Positions 1-5,782 of a DNA stretch of 28,154 bases are shown in pieces; within the stretch, counting starts at the first letter, position 1; each line of letters begins with the position of its first letter. A model generated the notes under the pieces. That model ran no database searches, was not told the origin of the DNA, and saw only the letters and a program-made list of their open reading frames with translations. This DNA is from a virus: positions 1 to 28,154 of the IMG/VR virus record IMGVR_UViG_3300025759_000521; one strand, given 5' to 3'. Both the position numbers and the translations under genes were made by a program.

Positions 1-689
1 GATCCGTCGCACGCCATGCACTCCGCGCACGTTACGCCGGTTTCTGACGGGCAATAGAATTCCCCAGGTAGCAAACTTTCCCCACCGCGAAGCACGCGAA
101 AGCTTCCGGCAGTCTGCCCGATAACGGGAAGCGCCCGAACGCGCGCGACGTCGTCGGCGCTATCTGTCGAAGCCTGGCACCACTGCAGAACGTCACGGAG
201 CCTAGGGTTCCGCCATTGGTGCGAGTAGCCCGTATGTCCGGCGGAGTAGCGTAGGACGTCCGCCCATATGTGCGCCGGAACGGCGGCGGGGTCACCGTAG
301 GCGCCTAAACGTATTTTGACGCCCCGAAACATTTCGGGCGTCCATTCCGTCGCGTAGCGCCCCGCCTTGTAAGCTTTCCAAACGGCGGCGGGCGCTTGTC
401 CCACGTTCACATAGCACGAACGTCGGCGCCCCGCTTTCGCGTTCCCCCGATGGACACAAGCGCCGCATATGTGGACATCCATGGCCCGCCGTACAGCTTC
501 AACGGGGCTCACGCTTTCGAGAAGTATCCACGTTTGAGCCAAGGCGCCCAACGTACGGCGCGCATCGCCTTTTCCCGTTTTCCGGTTGCTCGTTTTAAAC
601 GTCGCGACGGCCACAATACGCGCGCCGCTTTTCGCCCCGCTTGTGATACGCGAAAGCCCGGACCAAAGCACTACGCCCGACGCCCTCAT
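1..689 (-). CDS. Cysteine-rich conserved phage/plasmid protein, C-terminus cut by window edge
   Basis: The frame is open for 229 codons from the ATG at 689 to the left edge with no stop, so the C-terminus is missing. Its ATG overlaps the upstream stop as ATGA, indicating translational coupling. I recognise the type as a conserved protein of unknown function in phages and plasmids: it has QTWIL near residue 52, CGACVHR (C75, C78), CYVNVGQAPAAVWKAYKAGRY-type sequence from C92, LGAYGDPAAVP near 128 and GYSHQW near 154. A late cysteine cluster (C213, C221, C224, C227) follows. The cysteine pairs suggest metal or Fe-S binding, which is inference. The DNA is much richer in CpG than most of the window. 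Reading it as a real gene is secure; its function is not known to me. Confidence 0.8.
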   Translation of the reverse strand, partial: MRASGVVLWSGLSRITSGAKSGARIVAVATFKTSNRKTGKGDARRTLGALAQTWILLESVSPVEAVRRAMDVHICGACVHRGNAKAGRRRSCYVNVGQAPAAVWKAYKAGRYATEWTPEMFRGVKIRLGAYGDPAAVPAHIWADVLRYSAGHTGYSHQWRNPRLRDVLQWCQASTDSADDVARVRALPVIGQTAGSFRVLRGGESLLPGEFYCPSETGVTCAECMACDG

Positions 690-1078
690 TCCGCCCCCCA
701 AACGTAGGCGCGCCCGGAATGCGTTAGAGCGATAAAATCCGCCCGCGAAAAAGGAAAGCGCGAGCCAGGAACGTCGAAGCCCGCCGCGTAAAATTGCGAA
801 TCGACGCGAGGGTCGAAACGTACTGCGGCCTCAGGTTCCGACGTTGGAAGGTCGGTCGGATCGATGCGCTGCCCGTCAAAAAACGCGCACACTTCACGTA
901 CGCCACGGTCCTGGCACCGACGCACCCCTCCGGGGCGAACGCGCGTAGAAACGTCACGAAGCGCGACAGCGTCCAAGTATTCCACGACCTTCCCGCGCTC
1001 CGTCCGCGTCCATTGTGGGCCGCCGCGCTTGGCATTGTGAAGATTACGGTGGATGCGGACGATCGGCGCGCCGGCCAT
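686..1078 (-). CDS. Hypothetical protein, middle gene of the left-end operon
   Basis: This is a 130-residue protein that I do not recognise. The ATG at 1078 overlaps the stop of the preceding gene as TAATG, which is a better start than the in-frame ATG at 1093 inside that gene. Its own stop overlaps the next start as ATGA. The sequence is basic at the N-terminus (around HRNLHNAKRGGPQW) and acidic or aromatic toward the end (SGRAYVWGAE). It has two cysteines in a basic stretch near residues 55-65 and no signal peptide or membrane segment. The perfect coupling on both sides is the main evidence that it is expressed. Function unknown. Confidence 0.65.
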   Translation of the reverse strand: MAGAPIVRIHRNLHNAKRGGPQWTRTERGKVVEYLDAVALRDVSTRVRPGGVRRCQDRGVREVCAFFDGQRIDPTDLPTSEPEAAVRFDPRVDSQFYAAGFDVPGSRFPFSRADFIALTHSGRAYVWGAE

Positions 1079-1374
1079 TATTCGCCACTCCAAAGAAAGC
1101 GCCCACCGTCAGGACGAACCGTAGCCCATTTATCGGCGTCGATCAGGAGAACGCCGAAAGAATCTGCGTGAGCGGACTCCAGGCGGCGGGCGATCCGCCC
1201 CGCGCGGCGGGCCCCATCCATTGCCCGAACGATACCGCGTCCGATCCGAACGTCGGAAGCGCGAGCGGCAAGGCGCCCGCCATGGTTCGGGGCTTGTGCG
1301 CGCCCCGTCCGCAGATCTGTAACGGTCCGCGTCGCGCGCTCGCCAGAAAAGCGGCGGATGATTCCGTAAAGCAT
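1078..1374 (-). CDS. Small basic hypothetical protein, first gene of the left-end operon
   Basis: This is a 98-residue, arginine-rich protein (region RRAGRIARRLES near residue 60) with a final LLIDADKWATVRPDGGRFLW segment. I chose the ATG at 1374 because GGGGAG lies seven bases upstream of it. In-frame ATGs at 1389 and 1407 would give 5 to 11 more residues but lack a site as good. The stop forms TAATG with the next gene. I do not recognise the family; a nucleic-acid-binding role is conceivable from the charge but unsupported. Confidence 0.6.
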   Translation of the reverse strand: MLYGIIRRFSGERATRTVTDLRTGRAQAPNHGGRLAARASDVRIGRGIVRAMDGARRAGRIARRLESAHADSFGVLLIDADKWATVRPDGGRFLWSGE

Positions 1375-1927
1375 TGTTTCGCTCCCCATTGGTTTGGCGC
1401 CCCGCAATGGCGCCGTATGAATTGTGCAGCATTCATAAACGCGAAAAAGAACGGGCGCAAGGGCCTTATATTGCGGCCACCTTTACGCGGCCCCGGATTG
1501 CGTTACCCTATGACCGACAATTCCGGCGAACGGACACAAGCGGCGGCGCCCAACGTATGGGTGGCGCTTTTTTCGTGCGGCTAATGGGGAAACCTGGCGC
1601 GATCCGGCGCGATCCGGCGGGGCTGGAATCGACCCATTCCGCCGCGCCTTTTGCCATGCTACTCGACGCGAGCGCGGGCGCGTAGTACGGGCTCGACCTG
1701 TACAATTTTTTGAGCCCAGCGCGTTGGGTTCGGCAAGGAAAAAACGTACCTACCAACGCGGAGCTCCAGGTATATGAGGGGGCGTGAGATCCGTCGGCCT
1801 CATGGTTTTTTAAGCCGAAAACGAGCCGCAAGGGCATGGAGGAGTGCGCCGCGAGTTTGGTTACCCTCGGGCTCTTCTACAGCGGGACGCCTAAAGCCTC
1901 TACACGGAACCCGCCAAGCAACAGAAA
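1375..1927. other. Intergenic region without a convincing gene
   Basis: No frame has both a credible ribosome site and family resemblance. A plus-strand frame (ATG at 1407 to 1685) and a minus-strand frame (ATG at 1657 to 1508) are open, but neither has a Shine-Dalgarno site. A GCGCC/GGCGC hairpin followed by six Ts (1546-1573) could terminate plus-strand transcription and falls inside the plus frame, arguing against it. A TTGCGC / TATGAA pair with 17-base spacing, about 50-80 bases upstream of 1374, is a weak promoter candidate for the minus genes. The repeated GTAC motif at 1683-1711 lies here too. Confidence 0.4.
1683..1711. repeat. GTAC dyad motif, copy 1
   Basis: TAGTACGG, seven bases, then CTGTACA, one base, TTTTTT. 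The same elements recur at 4511-4538 with six bases between the blocks. This copy also sits inside a GGGCTC/GAGCCC inverted repeat (1689-1694 and 1712-1717). Both copies lie upstream of minus-strand operons (starts at 1374 and 4275). They could be operators or promoters of a phage-specific system; the spacing does not fit an ordinary sigma-70 promoter. Confidence 0.5.
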
Positions 1928-1967
1928 GCCCCCCCGCCGAAAACATCGACGGAGGGGCCGGGGGGCT
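1920..1967 (-). terminator. Rho-independent-type terminator of the small-gene operon
   Basis: In minus-strand RNA an AGCCCCCC arm (1967-1960) pairs with GGGGGGCT (1934-1927), with an inner CCGTCG/CGGCGG stem, followed by a short U-rich tail (TTCTGT). It lies 15 bases after the stop of the last gene of the 1982-4275 operon, the expected place for a terminator. Confidence 0.75.
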
Positions 1968-1981
1968 GGGAGCCAACGGGC

Positions 1982-2359
1982 CTAGTACCCTCGGATCGCC
2001 TCCAGATCTTCAGAGTCCCCGTCTACCTGCCAACGCCTACCCAACGGATGACACGTGATACAGTGATGCGTCACGCCGTCGCGTGTTTGGTAGTGCGTGA
2101 CACCTGGGCGAATCGCGAACCCACACTCGTCACACGGCACCCGTGTATCGTTGGCCCCCGCCTTCCATATCGCGTCGGGGTCGAACTGCTCAAGCTTGTG
2201 AAAGCTGACCCACACGGACCCCTGACCCCCAAGCGGCGTGATCCGTGCCTGAAGGTTGCCGTAGGCGCGGCGCGTCTCCTGGACTAGCACCGGCACCCCT
2301 AAGCGGTCCTGGGAGGTGTTATTGGTCCACCAGATAGCGTCCGGCTTATCGGTTGTCAT
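1982..2359 (-). CDS. Zinc-ribbon-like hypothetical protein, last gene of the small-gene operon
   Basis: This 125-residue protein has CDECGF near residue 85 and HHCITCHP near residue 104, a CxxC...CxxC arrangement typical of a small zinc ribbon. The N-terminal two thirds contains W-rich and beta-type sequence (SVWVSFHKLEQF). The ATG at 2359 is preferred over the one at 2374 because GAGGA lies six bases upstream. It overlaps the end of the previous gene by 14 bases and is followed by a strong terminator. Such small metal-binding proteins are common in phage early operons, but I cannot assign a role. Confidence 0.7.
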   Translation of the reverse strand: MTTDKPDAIWWTNNTSQDRLGVPVLVQETRRAYGNLQARITPLGGQGSVWVSFHKLEQFDPDAIWKAGANDTRVPCDECGFAIRPGVTHYQTRDGVTHHCITCHPLGRRWQVDGDSEDLEAIRGY

Positions 2360-2543
2360 GGTATTCCTCGTCATTATCGTGGCGGCTCATAGCGATCTCC
2401 AGCACTTCGTGGATCCGTCGCGCCTCGTCAATGGTCAGACTGAGGTGCGCTTGGTCGAGCATGAGAACGATGGGCTTCCATGATTCATGTAAGGGCCTCC
2501 CGTCTTCGTCACGTCGGGTTGCGGCTCGGATCGTCATAGCCAT
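2346..2543 (-). CDS. Small hypothetical protein
   Basis: A 65-residue, charged protein with a helical middle (LSLTIDEARRIHEVLEIAM) and an acidic, histidine-containing tail. An ATG at 2537 forms ATGA with the upstream stop, while the ATG at 2543 is better spaced (seven bases) from GGGATGG. I give the longer form, and the difference is two residues. I do not recognise the family. Its position in an unbroken coupled operon supports expression. Confidence 0.6.
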   Translation of the reverse strand: MAMTIRAATRRDEDGRPLHESWKPIVLMLDQAHLSLTIDEARRIHEVLEIAMSRHDNDEEYHDNR

Positions 2544-2773
2544 AGCTGTACCATCCCAGAGAAGAGCCCGAATGCGCCGCCGTTCGCCTCGACACCGAAA
2601 AGCGCCCCAGGGCCGTTGCCCTCTTCATCCCTCGACGGGTAAAGGATCGTCCCATCGTCCAGCAGTAACACCATGGCCGCGGTCGAGTGATCGTCCCAAC
2701 CCTCTGCCTCGACTTCCTCCCGACTCATGGGGCGGACCTCCACGATTACGCGCCCGACCAAGCTTACCGACAT
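2534..2773 (-). CDS. Conserved phage hypothetical protein
   Basis: A 79-residue protein with the pattern VRPMSREEVEAEGWD, GTILYPSRDEEGNGPG and ALFGVEANGG, which I recognise as a recurring small phage protein of unknown function. GGAGGACTC precedes the ATG. It overlaps the previous gene by 10 bases and the next by the ATG/TGA junction. There is no membrane segment; it is acidic and probably a soluble cytoplasmic protein. The strongly conserved look suggests a defined fold, but I know of no assigned activity. Confidence 0.7.
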   Translation of the reverse strand: MSVSLVGRVIVEVRPMSREEVEAEGWDDHSTAAMVLLLDDGTILYPSRDEEGNGPGALFGVEANGGAFGLFSGMVQLWL

Positions 2774-3015
2774 GAGTCCTCCTCTGCGTCACCTTCGTGT
2801 GACCAGTAAAACGCCTCCCCGACCTTGTTCCCGTTGCTATCGCGGAGCCGGATGCACTCGTCCTCACCCAGGCCCCGTTGTGATAGCTCAGACGCTACCA
2901 GGTCGAGAATCCAGGAGACTTCTTGATCCTTGGCGGAAACCCCACCCGCTTCTGGATCAACGTCCTGAAAAGCTGCGTTGTCCGTCGAGATCCGCAGTAC
3001 GAAATCACCTTTCAT
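2764..3015 (-). CDS. Small acidic hypothetical protein
   Basis: This 83-residue, strongly acidic protein contains the segment EVSWILDLVASELSQRG and a C-terminus rich in Glu and Asp (HEGDAEEDS). The ATG at 3015 has a GGAGG site eight bases upstream and overlaps the preceding stop as ATGA. The longer in-frame start at 3039 lies inside the previous gene and lacks a site. Function is unknown. The acidic character would suit a DNA mimic, as known for other small phage proteins, but this is speculation. Confidence 0.65.
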   Translation of the reverse strand: MKGDFVLRISTDNAAFQDVDPEAGGVSAKDQEVSWILDLVASELSQRGLGEDECIRLRDSNGNKVGEAFYWSHEGDAEEDSCR

Positions 3016-3281
3016 CGTGCCACCTCCATTTCGCCCCAAGGCGTCTTATAAGGCCAGAAGTCATCCCCCCATGTCACCCAGTACAGGCCCGACCGATACC
3101 GGGGAGCCTGGGCGTCGGCGACCATACGGTCGCACCCGATCGCGACCTGGAGGCGGCGCACCGTATCGCCCGTGAACGGACAGCGACGGGCCTCCAGTTC
3201 CATAACATAGTGATAGTCGTATGCGGCGGGCGCGTTCGTGAAAAGCTCCATCGTCGCTCCGTTGGTTTTGGCGTGTCTCAT
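3012..3281 (-). CDS. Hypothetical protein
   Basis: The protein has 89 residues if started at 3281 (GAAGGA ten bases upstream) or 79 if started at the internal ATG at 3251, which has GGAG five bases upstream; both are plausible. The C-terminal half is rich in tryptophan and tyrosine (SGLYWVTWGDDFWPYKTPW). It ends in an ATGA overlap with the next gene. No family recognised. The gap to the preceding stop is one base. Confidence 0.6.
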   Translation of the reverse strand: MRHAKTNGATMELFTNAPAAYDYHYVMELEARRCPFTGDTVRRLQVAIGCDRMVADAQAPRYRSGLYWVTWGDDFWPYKTPWGEMEVAR

Positions 3282-3282
3282 A

Positions 3283-3576
3283 TCAGATCGGTCCTTCGAC
3301 CCGTCCGTCAGGCCAGACGGCTGGAGTAGTGCCGTCAGCGATAACGTCCCACCATGACTCGGTCATCAATACCCCAGAGTAGTCGGACAGCCAGACGATG
3401 CCGGGGTGCTCCTCGCGGGCGCCCTCCGGTCCAATCAGCGCCCACCGGCACGGGTGGACCTCCGATGCGTTGCAGTCCACCTCGCGCCGTATAGCGGCCT
3501 CCAAACTGCGCCACTCCTGGCCGTCATGGAGCCCGTGAGCGCGGCACCATTCATGCGCCTTGCTTGTGCCCGTCAT
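3283..3576 (-). CDS. Hypothetical protein
   Basis: A 97-residue protein with an N-terminal EWCRAHG segment, an internal LEAAIRREVDCNA helix and a C-terminal part rich in Trp, Pro and Gly. Its ATG overlaps the previous stop as ATGA. Three cysteines are present (near 11, 35 and 43), too scattered for an obvious metal site. No family recognised; expression is supported by coupling on the 5' side and by position. Confidence 0.6.
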   Translation of the reverse strand: MTGTSKAHEWCRAHGLHDGQEWRSLEAAIRREVDCNASEVHPCRWALIGPEGAREEHPGIVWLSDYSGVLMTESWWDVIADGTTPAVWPDGRVEGPI

Positions 3577-3797
3577 CGTGCCTCCCCCTTCGTGTCATAC
3601 GGCAACAGTTGCTCACACTCGCTCAAAGCCTCATCGATGGCGGCATCAACATCGCCGGAAAACCCTGGCGACACACTCGCCGCGTAAAAGGCCCCGTCTT
3701 CTGGGTCGAATTCGACCTCGACATTGTCAAGACAAACGGCGTCATAAACGACCGTCCCGTCGCTGTCGAGTAGGGCGACCACAACACGAATCTCCAT
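3573..3797 (-). CDS. Small acidic hypothetical protein
   Basis: A 74-residue protein beginning with beta-strand-like sequence (IRVVVALLDSDGTVVYDAV), then an acidic loop and a helix (AAIDEALSECEQLL). It starts with TGATG overlap to the upstream gene, preceded by GGGGGAGGT, and ends in ATGA overlap with the next. The strand-loop-strand start resembles small alpha/beta phage proteins, but I cannot name a family. Confidence 0.6.
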   Translation of the reverse strand: MEIRVVVALLDSDGTVVYDAVCLDNVEVEFDPEDGAFYAASVSPGFSGDVDAAIDEALSECEQLLPYDTKGEAR

Positions 3798-4045
3798 CAG
3801 AGCACCTCCCCCATGATCCAGGCGCGACCTGGGCCGGTGCCTGTCTCAACGTTGAGCCCGACTTTCGTGACGATAGCGTCCGTGCCCTCCCACTCGACCA
3901 GGTTGTGATCCGCGTCGGACATGATCCAGGAGAGAACGTCCGCACGTTGTGCTGGGGTCATTTTCCGCCATGCGTTGCGAGCATCGTACACGCGCCGCTT
4001 GTCCCCGGCGTCGAGGGTCCGTAGTGCCTTGCCGTTGCGATTCAT
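3797..4045 (-). CDS. Small hypothetical protein
   Basis: This 82-residue, mainly helical and basic N-terminal protein (RRVYDARNAWRKMTPAQRADVLSWI-type region, residues 17-41) has a C-terminal strand-rich tail. The ATG forms ATGA with the upstream stop. The TPAQRADVL segment is the kind of helix seen in small DNA-binding or adaptor proteins, but the similarity is too general to assign. Second gene of the operon. Confidence 0.6.
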   Translation of the reverse strand: MNRNGKALRTLDAGDKRRVYDARNAWRKMTPAQRADVLSWIMSDADHNLVEWEGTDAIVTKVGLNVETGTGPGRAWIMGEVL

Positions 4046-4275
4046 CCCGCCACCTCCATAAGAATTTCTTCGGCCCCGAAGACCTCATCCGCCCCGCAAG
4101 TGTCGCACGGGTAGTTTCTCGCATCCGGCTCGACCTGGTAACGGCTCGCCCCGCAAGCAATGCAAAAACCTTCGTCGGTCAGGCCGACCTGGGATTCCTC
4201 GACGGCGGCGAAAAGGGTGTCGAGGTCAATGGACGGATGCAGCCGAACGGCCCGCCCTTTTGATAGGACTTTCAT
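4042..4275 (-). CDS. Conserved zinc-ribbon phage protein, first gene of the small-gene operon
   Basis: This 77-residue protein has FCIACGA and PCDTCGADEVFGAEEIL, two CxxC knuckles about 17 residues apart, a classic zinc ribbon. I recognise the pattern GFCIACGA...EPDARNY...C..CG...VFGAEE as recurrent in phages and phage-related plasmids, without known function. The ATG at 4275 has GGAGGG at the right distance, while the longer in-frame start at 4353 would fall in the promoter region. It ends with ATGA coupling to the next gene. A nucleic-acid or protein-binding adaptor role is likely from the fold type. Confidence 0.8.
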   Translation of the reverse strand: MKVLSKGRAVRLHPSIDLDTLFAAVEESQVGLTDEGFCIACGASRYQVEPDARNYPCDTCGADEVFGAEEILMEVAG

Positions 4276-4339
4276 AGTCCCTCCTACCAGAATGTGTAAG
4301 CCGGATTCCATCCCGCATGGATTGAACCGGGGCGAAAAG

Positions 4340-4367
4340 CTTAAACCAAGCACCGCCTGATCGTCAA
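4340..4367 (-). promoter_or_regulatory. Candidate sigma-70 promoter of the small-gene operon
   Basis: On the minus strand TTGACG (4367-4362) and TTTAAG (4345-4340) are separated by 16 bases, matching 5 of 6 and 4 of 6 consensus positions. The -10 lies about 65 bases upstream of the first ATG at 4275, a suitable leader length. Prediction from sequence alone. Confidence 0.5.
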
Positions 4368-4431
4368 CCGTTGCCCTGAATCCTTATCGGGAACAATGCG
4401 AGAGACGGGCTGGCTCTGACCCCGAACAGCA

Positions 4432-4458
4432 CCCGAAACCCGAACACACCCCAAACCC
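4432..4458 (-). other. Potential G-quadruplex
   Basis: The minus strand carries GGG, GGGG, GGG and GGG runs with loops of 3, 7 and 4 bases, and a fifth GGGG follows at 4423-4420. This meets the usual quadruplex motif (four runs of three or more G, loops up to seven). It lies about 65-90 bases upstream of the promoter candidate, on the template side for the plus operon. Confidence 0.45.
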
Positions 4459-4510
4459 TCGAGCGGCGTTGAAACGCGCCCTCAAAAACGCCCCCCGGCT
4501 TTGCGCTTAT

Positions 4511-4538
4511 TAGTACGGCGATTGCTGTACAGTTTTTT
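4511..4538. repeat. GTAC dyad motif, copy 2
   Basis: TAGTACGG, six bases, CTGTACA, one base, TTTTTT: the same arrangement as at 1683-1711. It lies between the divergent operons, about 145 bases upstream of the minus promoter candidate and 220 bases upstream of the plus-strand start at 4757. The two GTAC centres are about 14 bases apart, so a dimeric regulator is possible. Confidence 0.5.
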
Positions 4539-4756
4539 AGGACTTCGTGTGGCGTGAGGTGTCAATATTTTTCGCGGCGAAATCCTTATGAGCGAATAAA
4601 CATCAGAAGTCATTCTGCCTTTTGCCTTAACCCTCCGAGTCCAACTACTCAGCCGGATGTGGGAACGTATGGTTGCAGCATCTGGCTCCGAGAAACAGAT
4701 TGCTCGAATTGTGACAGTTCACAGCCGCCACAAATTTCCCAGCGGGAGTCAGGTAG

Positions 4757-5164
4757 GTGATACGAGAAGAAGTTCTGTATCAGTTCTACCGCTTGCCGCG
4801 CCTCATTGCGCGTGAGGTGCTCGCGATCAGAGCGGCCCTTCCTTACTGGATTGGGGCGAATGTGTTTCTGAACCGCGACAAAGAAAAAGACTCGCTACAA
4901 AAGAACGAGTGGCCTCCGACCAACAGCGCCAATGAAATCCTCAAGTCACATGGGATCGATTGGGGTTACGAGCGTGGAGAGGTCAGGTTTTGCCACATTG
5001 AGTACGAGTTACGCCGCCAAGCCGCAGAAGTCATTTTTGACGTTGACAACCCCCGGCGGCATACTGTGAGAGAAGAGGTCATTTCCTTACTCAGTGATGT
5101 TGGAGTCTATGTGGAGACTGACACCCTGGGTTATCGCTGCGGAGACGCCAATGAGGATGGGTAA
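4757..5164 (+). CDS. Hypothetical protein, first gene of the plus operon
   Basis: A 135-residue protein starting at a GTG with GGGAG eight bases upstream. The N-terminus is helical and basic (YQFYRLPRLIAREVLAIRAAL); the rest is mixed and charged, with a WPPTNSANEILKSHGIDWGY stretch in the middle. No signal peptide, no membrane helix, no known motif. It overlaps the next gene by 14 bases. GC content is lower than in the neighbouring minus operon. No function assignable. Confidence 0.6.
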   Translation: MIREEVLYQFYRLPRLIAREVLAIRAALPYWIGANVFLNRDKEKDSLQKNEWPPTNSANEILKSHGIDWGYERGEVRFCHIEYELRRQAAEVIFDVDNPRRHTVREEVISLLSDVGVYVETDTLGYRCGDANEDG

Positions 5165-5390
5165 GAATTTCGAGATCGTCGGCATTCTAGGGCTACAGAA
5201 GGTGGGTGACGACGAATTCGTAAGTGCCATTGAACTGGACGCTGACTTTCTGTTATTGCCTCCAGAGGTGACGTGCCCCGCGTTGGAGACATATATCGCG
5301 ATCATGCAGAATATCCTTGATGACCACGAGGCGGAATGGATTGCAACGAGCCAGGGTGATCAACCTCCTAATATGACCCAGATGAACTAA
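5151..5390 (+). CDS. Small acidic hypothetical protein
   Basis: A 79-residue acidic protein. The ATG at 5151 has GGAG six bases upstream, inside the end of the previous gene; the further upstream in-frame start at 5094 is less likely. It has an FEIVGILGLQKVGDDEFVSAI core and helical region ETYIAIMQNILDDHEAEW. Its stop forms TAATG with the following membrane protein gene. No recognised family. Confidence 0.6.
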   Translation: MRMGKNFEIVGILGLQKVGDDEFVSAIELDADFLLLPPEVTCPALETYIAIMQNILDDHEAEWIATSQGDQPPNMTQMN

Positions 5391-5782
5391 TGGGAATCCA
5401 AAGAAACCCCCATCCGGTGTTCTCTGTGCTGTGGGGTGTCTGGGGGTTGGCGACGATCTACCTGTTTGCGACAGGCCCAACGCTAACTCCGTGGGCTATG
5501 TGGTTCGTGTATTTCTTGGCTGTCGAGTTAACCGGCGTGTTCTACAAAGGCCCGAACCAGGAACGCGACACCCTCTCCGAGACGATGACTTACCTACAGA
5601 GATCGTTCTCGCAGCACCGCCGCTTTGGTCGAGGTTGGAATGCCGCCTTGTTAGCCATCGTGCTCATGGTGTCGTGGGTGGGCGTCTATCCGGTGCCCAA
5701 TGATTTCCAACGCGCCGTCATGGGGATATTAGTCGCCGTGTGGTTGTATGATCATTGGATGAGCCCCGATATCCACGGATGA
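5390..5782 (+). CDS. Multi-pass membrane protein
   Basis: This 130-residue protein has four predicted hydrophobic segments, at about residues 10-28, 33-52, 84-103 and 108-124. A soluble loop between the second and third contains GPNQERDTLSETMTYL and an arginine-rich SFSQHRRFGRGW. The ERDTLSE loop reminds me of small phage membrane proteins of unknown role. It starts by TAATG overlap and ends by ATGA overlap with the methyltransferase. It could act at the host inner membrane, for instance in superinfection exclusion, but there is no direct evidence. The short basic and acidic loops argue against a signal-anchored enzyme. Confidence 0.65.
   Translation: MGIQRNPHPVFSVLWGVWGLATIYLFATGPTLTPWAMWFVYFLAVELTGVFYKGPNQERDTLSETMTYLQRSFSQHRRFGRGWNAALLAIVLMVSWVGVYPVPNDFQRAVMGILVAVWLYDHWMSPDIHG

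Larger units (their letters stand above)
4276..4756. other. Divergent intergenic region between early minus operon and plus operon
   Basis: About 480 bases without a convincing gene. It contains the minus promoter candidate (4340-4367), a G-rich minus-strand run (4432-4458) and the second GTAC motif (4511-4538). A plus frame from GTG 4554 to 4760 and another from ATG near 4658 are open but lack family resemblance or a good ribosome site. From about 4540 on the sequence is less GC-rich and may form the leader of the plus operon that starts at 4757. Confidence 0.5.

Noticed and set aside
396-707. Plus-strand frame of 103 codons
   Set aside because: It is antisense to the cysteine-rich minus-strand gene at 1-689, which shows recognisable family motifs and ATGA coupling; the plus frame has neither.
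1015-1584. Plus-strand frame of 189 codons
   Set aside because: Antisense to two coupled minus-strand genes and without a ribosome site; GC-rich DNA often leaves such long shadow frames.
1407-1685. Plus-strand frame of 92 codons in the left intergenic region
   Set aside because: Protein-like codon use, but no ribosome site, no family resemblance, and a terminator-like hairpin with six Ts lies inside it.
2048-4263. Several plus-strand frames opposite the small-gene operon
   Set aside because: Shadows of eight coupled minus-strand genes; none has a ribosome site or known motif.
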